Shown here one piece after another: positions 4,905 through 9,770 of a DNA stretch of 11,119 bases. Numbering within the stretch: position 1 is the first letter of the stretch; the number at the start of each line of letters is the position of its first letter. This DNA comes from Actinomycetes bacterium (GTDB lineage Bacteria; Actinomycetota; Actinomycetes; Actinomycetales; Cellulomonadaceae): assembly GCA_023418375.1 (NCBI GenBank), contig JAEZZV010000205.1:1-11119 (forward strand), given 5' to 3'. Both the position numbers and the translations under genes were made by a program. Under the pieces are notes generated by a model that saw nothing but the letters and a program-made list of their open reading frames with translations, had not been told where the DNA came from and ran no database searches.

Positions 4905-4930
4905 AACGCCGACGGGCCGGGTGTATTCCC
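4905..4930 (-). promoter_or_regulatory. SigR/SigH-type (thiol-oxidative stress ECF) promoter of trxA
   Basis: On the minus strand GGGAAT (4930-4925) is followed after 17 nt by GTT (4907-4905), with C before and G after it (CGTTG). This matches the GGAAt-N17/18-GTT pattern known for Streptomyces SigR and mycobacterial/corynebacterial SigH, whose classical targets include thioredoxin genes. Spacing is at or one base short of the usual value. The predicted start would leave a leader of about 35 nt. Confidence 0.6.
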
Positions 4931-5012
4931 GGACCGAGCCGTTGGGCGGGGGCCGGGCGGTCGAGGCGGCGCGGCTCCGCGCGGGCGGCGTCGTCCGCGC
5001 GGGCGCGCGCCG

Positions 5013-5018
5013 TAGGCT
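5013..5018 (+). promoter_or_regulatory. -10 box of the DUF4916 gene, leaderless type
   Basis: TAGGCT ends exactly six bases before ATG 5025, predicting a leaderless mRNA. Upstream, a 12-bp direct repeat TCCGCGCGGGCG occurs at 4976-4987 and 4994-5005, 18 bp apart, overlapping the expected -35 region. Confidence 0.6.
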
Positions 5019-5024
5019 CCTCAC

Positions 5025-5570
5025 ATGACCGACACGGCCGACTTCGAGCCGATGCCGGAGGGCTGGCTGACCGACGCCGAGCTCTCTGCCGTCCGCACCC
5101 GCCTGCCGATCCTGTACGTCGACGCCGTGCCGGTGCGGGTCGACGAGTCCGGCGACGTCGTCGCCGTCGGGCTGCTGCTGCGCGTGAACGGGGTCGGGGA
5201 GATCACCCGGGCTCTCGTCTCGGGCCGGGTGATGTACCACGAGCGCGTGCGCGACGCCCTGCTGCGCCACCTCGAGAAGGACCTGGGCCCGATGGCGCTG
5301 CCCCAGATCCCCGCCTCGGTCCAGCCGTTCACCGTCGCGGAGTACCTGCCCACCCCGGGCGTCACCCCGTACCACGACCCCCGGCAGCACGCCGTCGCGC
5401 TCGCGTACGTCGTGCCGGTCGCGGGCGACTGCCAGCCGCAGCAGGACGCGCTCGAGCTCACCTGGCTGACCCCTGAGGAGGCGTGCACCGAGCACGTCCA
5501 GCGCGAGATGACCGACGGGCACGCCTACCTGCTCCGCCAGGCGATGGCGCACGTCGGCCGCATGGCCTGA
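5025..5570 (+). CDS. Nudix-like DUF4916 family protein with a degenerate Nudix box
   Basis: The 181-residue cytoplasmic protein resembles the actinobacterial DUF4916 / 'NUDIX hydrolase family' group. The Nudix fold is suggested by strands LPILYVDAVPVRVDESGDVVAVGLLLRV (27-54) and by a segment aligned with the box Gx5Ex7REUxEExGU. G67, E73, R81 and G88 are kept, but the REUxEE core reads R-H-L-E-K-D, so two of the three catalytic, metal-binding glutamates are His and Lys and the third is Asp. Classical Mg-dependent diphosphate hydrolysis is therefore doubtful; a binding role or altered chemistry is possible. The C-terminal part (LTWLTPEEA...GHAYLLRQAMAHVG) is typical of the last helix of Nudix folds. 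ATG 5025 is supported by the -10 box. The gene is alone on its strand, divergent from trxA and convergent with rdgB. Confidence 0.8.
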   Translation: MTDTADFEPMPEGWLTDAELSAVRTRLPILYVDAVPVRVDESGDVVAVGLLLRVNGVGEITRALVSGRVMYHERVRDALLRHLEKDLGPMALPQIPASVQPFTVAEYLPTPGVTPYHDPRQHAVALAYVVPVAGDCQPQQDALELTWLTPEEACTEHVQREMTDGHAYLLRQAMAHVGRMA

Positions 5571-5592
5571 CGCCCGGCCCGGCCGGCCCGAC

Positions 5593-5607
5593 GCGCGAGC
5601 CTCGCGC
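5593..5607. terminator. Hairpin between the convergent DUF4916 and rdgB genes
   Basis: GCGCGA and TCGCGC form a 6-bp stem with a GCC loop, touching the rdgB stop codon and 22 nt after the DUF4916 stop. A palindromic GGCCCGGCCGGCC stretch lies just before it. No T tract is visible. Confidence 0.4.
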
Positions 5608-6233
5608 TACGGCAGGACGGCGGCGATCGCGGGCGCCAGGGCGCGGAACGCCTCGCCCCGGTGCGAGATGGCGTTCTTCTCCTCGGGCGTGAGCTCCGCG
5701 CTCGTGAGGACGACTCCGGCCGCGCGGGCCGGCTGGTCGTCGGGCTCGAGGATCGGGTCGTACCCGAACCCCCCGGACCCACGGGGCGCCGTCGCGAGCC
5801 GGCCGCGCATCGCACCCTCGGCGACGGTCTCGTGGCCGTCCGGGGTGACCAGGACCGCTGCGCAGACGAACCGGGCGCGCCGGTGCTCGGCAGGGACGTC
5901 CGCGAGCTGGCCGAGGAGCAGCCGGAGGTTCGCGGCGTCGTCGCCGTGCCGGCCCGCCCACCGGGCGGAGAACACGCCCGGGGCTCCCCCGAGGACGTCG
6001 ACGCACAGGCCGGAGTCGTCCGCCACGGCCGGCAGCCCGGTGAACGCGGCGAGCGCGCGCGCCTTGAGCAGGGCGTTCTCGGCGAAGGTGACCCCCGTCT
6101 CGGGCACGTCCGGGGCGCCGACGTCGCCGGACGCGACGACGTCGTCAGGCGCGAGGCCCGGGACCACGGGCAGCAGGATGGCGCGGAGCTCGCCGACCTT
6201 GTGCCGGTTGTGCGTGGCGAGGACGAGCCTCAC
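5607..6233 (-). CDS. rdgB: RdgB/HAM1 family dITP/XTP pyrophosphatase
   Basis: Hydrolyses non-canonical purine triphosphates (XTP, ITP, dITP) to monophosphates plus pyrophosphate, cleaning the nucleotide pool in the cytoplasm. The 208-residue protein has all the family signatures: LATHNRHKVGEL (5-16), FAENALLKA (50-58), the catalytic D73 in ADDSGLCVDVLGGAPGVFSARWAG (71-94), GGFGYDPIL (154-162) and NAISHRGEA (187-195). GTG 6233 overlaps the rph stop by 4 nt (GTGA) and has GGGAGG 7 nt upstream inside rph, so translation is probably coupled. Pairing with rph is common in actinobacteria, including mycobacteria. It is the last gene of the minus-strand cluster. Confidence 0.95.
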   Translation of the reverse strand: MRLVLATHNRHKVGELRAILLPVVPGLAPDDVVASGDVGAPDVPETGVTFAENALLKARALAAFTGLPAVADDSGLCVDVLGGAPGVFSARWAGRHGDDAANLRLLLGQLADVPAEHRRARFVCAAVLVTPDGHETVAEGAMRGRLATAPRGSGGFGYDPILEPDDQPARAAGVVLTSAELTPEEKNAISHRGEAFRALAPAIAAVLP

Positions 6234-6982
6234 GCCAGCGCCTCCCGCTGCAGCGCGGCGAGGCGCGCGGTGCCGCCGACGGCCAGGTCCAGCAGGATGT
6301 CGAGCTCGGCCCGGACGAAGGGCGCCTGCTCCGCGGTGCCCTGGACCTCGACGAACGCCCCCGAGCCGGTCACCACCACGTTCATGTCGGTCTCGGCGCG
6401 GACGTCCTCGACGTAGGGCAGGTCGAGCATCGGGACCCCGTCGATGATGCCGACGCTCACGGCGGCGACCGAGTCCGTGAGCACGCGCCGGCCCGGGGCG
6501 ATGATGCCCTTCGCGGTCGCCCACGCCACGGCGTCGGCCAGGGCGACCCACGCACCGGTGATCGCGGCGGTGCGGGTGCCTCCGTCGGCCTGCAGGACGT
6601 CGCAGTCGAGCACGATCGTGTTCTCGCCGAGGGCGGCGACGTCGGTGACGGCCCGCAGGGAGCGGCCGATGAGGCGGGAGATCTCGTGGGTGCGGCCGCC
6701 GATGCGGCCCTTGACGGACTCGCGCTCGGAGCGGGTGGTGGTCGCGCGCGGGAGCATCGCGTACTCGGCGGTGACCCAGCCCTGGCCGGACCCCTTCTTC
6801 CAGCGCGGGACGCCCTCGGTGAAGCTCGCGGCGCACAGGACGCGCGTGCCGCCGAACTCGACGAGGACGCTGCCCTCGGCCGAGGCGAGCCAGTTGCGCG
6901 TGATGGTGACGGGGCGCAGCTCGTCGGGGCGACGGCCGTCGGCGCGCAGGATCGGGGCGGGGGCGGTGGAGGGGTTGGTCAC
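6230..6982 (-). CDS. rph: Ribonuclease PH
   Basis: Phosphorolytic 3'-5' exoribonuclease that trims tRNA 3' ends beyond CCA, releasing nucleoside diphosphates; it acts as a hexameric ring in the cytoplasm. The 250-residue protein shows RADGRRPDELRPV (13-25), EGSVLVEFGGTRVLCAAS (36-53), AEYAMLPRAT (72-81), the RNase PH signature DCDVLQADGGTRTAAI (126-141) with the phosphate-binding GGTR, and MLDLPYVEDVRAETDMNVV with D193/D199 near the active site. GTG 6982 is preferred over a start 48 nt upstream because a -10 box lies exactly six bases before it. It overlaps rdgB by 4 nt and follows the MBL gene after 62 nt. Having its own promoter means rph-rdgB can be expressed apart from murI. Confidence 0.96.
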   Translation of the reverse strand: MTNPSTAPAPILRADGRRPDELRPVTITRNWLASAEGSVLVEFGGTRVLCAASFTEGVPRWKKGSGQGWVTAEYAMLPRATTTRSERESVKGRIGGRTHEISRLIGRSLRAVTDVAALGENTIVLDCDVLQADGGTRTAAITGAWVALADAVAWATAKGIIAPGRRVLTDSVAAVSVGIIDGVPMLDLPYVEDVRAETDMNVVVTGSGAFVEVQGTAEQAPFVRAELDILLDLAVGGTARLAALQREALA

Positions 6983-6988
6983 GGGTCG

Positions 6989-6994
6989 AGGGTA
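6989..6994 (-). promoter_or_regulatory. -10 box of rph, leaderless type
   Basis: TACCCT on the minus strand ends six bases before GTG 6982, in the 62-bp gap after the MBL gene. It predicts a leaderless rph-rdgB transcript inside the larger cluster. Confidence 0.6.
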
Positions 6995-7044
6995 GTGGCG
7001 GGCGGTGACGGAGCCGGACGCGCGGGCCAACCACCCGGGTCGCC

Positions 7045-7833
7045 TCAGAGCGCGACGACCATCCCGGGGTAGGCGGAGAGCACGGGCCCGGAGTACATCG
7101 CGCGCGCCTCCGCCACGGCGTCGCCGGGGTCGTACCAGGACGGGACGTGCGTCACCACGAGCCGGCCGACGCCGCCGCGCTCGGCCGCCTCGCCCGCGCG
7201 TCGCCCGGTGAGGTGGATGCCGCGGACGGTGTCCTGCCCCTCGAGGAAGGCGGCCTCCGCGAGCAGCACGTCCGCGCCGCCGGCCAGCTCGTCCAGGCCC
7301 GCGCAGGCGTCGGTGTCCCCGGTGTAGGCGAGGCTCACGGCGCGCGCCGGGTCGTCGTCGGACGGACCGGTCACCCGCACCCCGTAGGCGGGGACGGGGT
7401 GCTCCACGGCGACCGGCACCACGGTCATCGGGCCCACCCGGACGGGCCGGCCCGGCTGCCAGGCGTGCACCGCCAGGTGGTCGCCGAGGGACTCCCCCGG
7501 CTCGAGCCCGTACGCGTCCCCGAGCCGCGACGCGGTGCCGAACGGGCCGTGCACCGTGACCTGGCGCCGCACCAGGGCCTCGGGCGAGTACTTGAGGTAC
7601 ACGTACAGCCCGCAGACGTCGGCCATGTGGTCGGGGTGCAGGTGGGTGAGGCCGACGGCGTCGATCGCGTCCGGGTCGACGTACCGCTGCAGCGCACCGA
7701 AGGAGCCGCTGCCGAGGTCGAGGACCAGGCTCCAGGTCCGGCCGGCGTCGTCGTCCGCCTGCACCAGGTAGCAGGACGCCGCGGAGTCCGGCCCCGGGAA
7801 GGAGCCGGCGCAGCCGACGACGGTCAGCCTCAT
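7045..7833 (-). CDS. MBL-fold metallohydrolase, Rv1339-like (putative cyclic-nucleotide phosphodiesterase)
   Basis: The 262-residue protein has the RNase Z/ElaC-like metallo-beta-lactamase layout. The parts are GCAGSFPGPDSAASCYLV (7-24), LVLDLGSGSFG (36-46), the metal motif THLHPDH with H64, H66, D68 and H69, a further His in AVEHPVPAYGVRV, YTGDTDAC with the bridging Asp, and GIHLTGRRAGEAAERGGVGRLVVTHV with the last His ligands. Two Zn ions would be bound. Its position between murI and rph matches M. tuberculosis Rv1339, which has been reported to lower cAMP as an atypical phosphodiesterase; the function here is transferred from that synteny and is not shown by the sequence. ATG 7833 overlaps the murI stop by 4 nt (ATGA), which suggests coupled translation. 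No signal peptide is seen. Confidence 0.87.
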   Translation of the reverse strand: MRLTVVGCAGSFPGPDSAASCYLVQADDDAGRTWSLVLDLGSGSFGALQRYVDPDAIDAVGLTHLHPDHMADVCGLYVYLKYSPEALVRRQVTVHGPFGTASRLGDAYGLEPGESLGDHLAVHAWQPGRPVRVGPMTVVPVAVEHPVPAYGVRVTGPSDDDPARAVSLAYTGDTDACAGLDELAGGADVLLAEAAFLEGQDTVRGIHLTGRRAGEAAERGGVGRLVVTHVPSWYDPGDAVAEARAMYSGPVLSAYPGMVVAL

Positions 7834-8645
7834 CGCAGGCTCCTGGCGGGCTCCACCCCGCTGACCTCCGGACCGAGGAACCGGCGGGCCAGCGTGGCGA
7901 AGCTCTCGGGGTTCCCGGTCGCCAGGAACCGGTGGGTGGGCGGCCCGAGCCTGGGGTCGCGCTCGAGCCCGTGGGCGACGAGAGTCCGGTAGACGTCCTT
8001 CGCGGTCTCCTCGGCGCTGGACACCAGCGTCACGTCCTCCCCCATCACGTAGGAGATGACGCCCGTGAGGAGCGGGTAGTGCGTACATCCCAGGACGAGC
8101 GTGTCGACCCCGGCCGCGCGCACCGGCTCCAGGAGCCGGGAGGCGACCTCGATCGCCTCCGGGCCGGACACCACGCCCGACTCGACCATCGACACGAACT
8201 CCGGGCACGCCTGGGAGGTCAGGTGCAGGTGGGGCGCGGCCGCGAAGGCGTCGTCGTAGGCGCGCGAGTCGACCGTTGCGCGCGTACCGATCACGCCCAC
8301 GCGGCCCGTCCGGGTGGCCCGTACCGCGCGTCGCGCGGCGGGCAGGATGACCTCGACGACCGGCAGGCCGCGGCGCTGCGTGTAGCGCTCGCGTGCGTCG
8401 CGGAGCACGGCGGCCGACGCGCTGTTGCACGCGATGACCAGCATCTTCACGCCGGCGTCGACGAGGTCGTCCATGACCTCGAGGGCGTGGGCACGGACCG
8501 CGGCGAGCGGCTTGGGCCCGTAGGGCCCGTTCGCCGTGTCCCCGATGTACAGGATCGACTCGTGCGGCAGCTGGTCGAGCACCGCGCGCGCGACCGTCAG
8601 CCCGCCGACACCGGAGTCGAAGATGCCGATGGGCGCGTCGTTCAC
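7830..8645 (-). CDS. murI: Glutamate racemase
   Basis: Interconverts L- and D-glutamate in the cytoplasm to supply D-Glu for peptidoglycan precursors. The 271-residue protein has both halves of the active site: GIFDSGVGGLTV (7-18, D10/S11), YIGDTANGPYG (33-43), C73 in IACNSASA, and C187 with H189 in LGCTHYPLLTGV. GTG 8645 is chosen over an upstream in-frame start because the residues between look like linker and a TAGGCT -10 box lies 7 nt upstream. It lies 10 nt after DUF2017 and overlaps the MBL gene by 4 nt. In mycobacteria a block containing mec, cysO, cysM and a rhomboid gene separates clpS and its neighbours from murI; it is absent here. Confidence 0.96.
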   Translation of the reverse strand: MNDAPIGIFDSGVGGLTVARAVLDQLPHESILYIGDTANGPYGPKPLAAVRAHALEVMDDLVDAGVKMLVIACNSASAAVLRDARERYTQRRGLPVVEVILPAARRAVRATRTGRVGVIGTRATVDSRAYDDAFAAAPHLHLTSQACPEFVSMVESGVVSGPEAIEVASRLLEPVRAAGVDTLVLGCTHYPLLTGVISYVMGEDVTLVSSAEETAKDVYRTLVAHGLERDPRLGPPTHRFLATGNPESFATLARRFLGPEVSGVEPARSLR

Positions 8646-8652
8646 GCCGTCG

Positions 8653-8658
8653 AGCCTA
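8653..8658 (-). promoter_or_regulatory. -10 box of murI overlapping the DUF2017 stop codon
   Basis: TAGGCT on the minus strand ends seven bases before GTG 8645. Its first three bases are the TAG stop codon of the DUF2017 gene, so the promoter's other elements lie inside that coding region. Confidence 0.5.
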
Positions 8659-9345
8659 TCGGGCGTCGCCCGTGCCGGGTCCGGCGCTCCCGTCGTGACG
8701 GTCGTCACCCGGCGGCCCGCCCGGCACGGGGTCGTCGCCGGGCAGCCGCTCCAGCATGAGTCCGACGAGCGACTCCTGGAGCACGCCGAGGAGCGTCGAG
8801 ACCGTCGCCAGGAACCGCCGCGCCACGCCGTCGGGGTCGGTCACGTCGAGGGGGCCACCCTCGACCACGAGCCGGTAGGCGGCCTCGGCATCGGCCTCCG
8901 AGCGGATGCCCAGGCGCTCGGCGAGCACGAGCCGCAGGTCGGTGAGAGCCGCCGCGACCGCGGGCGCCGAGGACGGCTGCACCCGCAGGCCCGGGACGTC
9001 GGCGGCGAGCAGCGACCGCAGCACCTGCAGGTTCCCCGCCTTGGTCCCGCGGAGCTCGGCCTCGGTGAGCCGGCGGAACTCGGCGGCCACGTCGGGCGCC
9101 GCGCGCGACGCGTCCGGGAGCAGGCGCCGCAGCGCGGGGTCCGACGGCGCGGCCACCGGCCCGTGGTCGATCAGCATCCCTGGCCAGCCCGCGTCCGCCG
9201 GCTCGGCGCCGAACGGTACGGGGGCGTCATCCGCACCGAGGAGCTCGACCACGTCGTCGACGACGTCCAGCACGGCCGCCCGCTCGGCGGCGTCGAGGTG
9301 GGCCACCCAGCCCGTCCTCGTGGCGCGGAACTCCCACGAGCCCAT
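8656..9345 (-). CDS. DUF2017 family protein encoded with clpS
   Basis: The 229-residue protein belongs to the actinobacterial DUF2017 family, recognised by the N-terminal WEFRATRTGWVAHLDAAERAAVLDVVDDVVELLG (4-38), a DPALRRLLPDA segment (69-79), EFRRLTEAELR, and a helical C-terminal part ending FLATVSTLLGVLQESLVGLML (178-198). It is probably all-alpha and cytoplasmic, with no membrane segment. The last 30 residues are Gly/Pro/Asp-rich and look disordered. Its biochemical role is unknown; the persistent position directly after clpS suggests a link to Clp proteolysis or N-degron handling, which is an inference. ATG 9345 shares one base with the clpS stop (TGATG), so translation is probably coupled. 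Its TAG stop forms part of the murI -10 box. Confidence 0.88.
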   Translation of the reverse strand: MGSWEFRATRTGWVAHLDAAERAAVLDVVDDVVELLGADDAPVPFGAEPADAGWPGMLIDHGPVAAPSDPALRRLLPDASRAAPDVAAEFRRLTEAELRGTKAGNLQVLRSLLAADVPGLRVQPSSAPAVAAALTDLRLVLAERLGIRSEADAEAAYRLVVEGGPLDVTDPDGVARRFLATVSTLLGVLQESLVGLMLERLPGDDPVPGGPPGDDRHDGSAGPGTGDAR

Positions 9346-9707
9346 CAGCGTCCCGCCCCGGGGCCGCCGGCGGGACCCCCGCCGCCGGGGTCGCCGTCAC
9401 CGCGGCCGTCGCCCCCGTCGGGCTCGACCGTCGCCCACAGGCCGAACCCGTGCATCGCCTGGGTGTCGGCCTCCATCTGTTCCAGCGCCCCCCGGGAGAC
9501 CGTGGCGCGACCCTGCGTGTGCACCTGCATCATGAGCCGCTCGGCCGTGTCCCGCGGCATGCCGAAGTAGCTGCGGAACACCCAGGTCACGTAGCTCATG
9601 AGGTTCACGGGGTCGTTCCAGACGACCGTGGTCCACGACCGCGCGGGCGCCGTGCGGACCTCCTCCGCCGTGCGCGTGTCCTCGATCGGGGCGGCGAGGG
9701 CGGGCAC
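9345..9707 (-). CDS. clpS: ATP-dependent Clp protease adaptor ClpS
   Basis: Delivers proteins with N-degron (bulky hydrophobic N-terminal) residues to the ClpAP/ClpCP protease in the cytoplasm. The 120-residue protein has the conserved ClpS core at about 25-96: WTTVVWNDPVNLMSYVTWVF with N31/D32 contacting the substrate amino group, YFGMPRDTAERLMMQVHTQGRATV with H63 of the binding pocket, and EQMEADTQAMHGFGLWATVE. A disordered N-terminal arm of about 24 residues matches the arm used to engage the unfoldase. The last 20 or so residues are a Gly/Asp-rich tail not usual in the family. GTG 9707 is set by a -10 box six bases upstream. It is first in the minus-strand cluster, overlaps DUF2017 by 1 nt and is divergent from pncB, as in mycobacteria. 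Confidence 0.95.
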   Translation of the reverse strand: MPALAAPIEDTRTAEEVRTAPARSWTTVVWNDPVNLMSYVTWVFRSYFGMPRDTAERLMMQVHTQGRATVSRGALEQMEADTQAMHGFGLWATVEPDGGDGRGDGDPGGGGPAGGPGAGR

Positions 9708-9713
9708 CCGACA

Positions 9714-9719
9714 ACTCTA
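9714..9719 (-). promoter_or_regulatory. -10 box of clpS, leaderless type
   Basis: TAGAGT on the minus strand ends six bases before GTG 9707. Predicted starts of clpS and divergent pncB are only about 64 bp apart, so their promoter regions overlap. Confidence 0.6.
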
Positions 9720-9758
9720 GGCAGCGAGCACCTCGGGCGCGGTCGGAACGGGAGACCT

Positions 9759-9764
9759 TACGGT
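9759..9764 (+). promoter_or_regulatory. -10 box of pncB, leaderless type
   Basis: TACGGT ends exactly six bases before ATG 9771, and no ribosome-binding site is visible. It predicts a leaderless pncB mRNA. Confidence 0.55.
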
Positions 9765-9770
9765 GTCCCC

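Noticed and set aside
4488..5552. Thioredoxin with a 230-residue N-terminal extension
   Set aside because: The extension is antisense to the DUF4916 gene and lacks protein-like composition. ATG 4862 has a ribosome-binding site and gives a normal thioredoxin.
5607..7034. A 475-residue fusion ending in RdgB
   Set aside because: The upstream part is rph read in the wrong frame. GTG 6233 with the 4-nt overlap explains rdgB.
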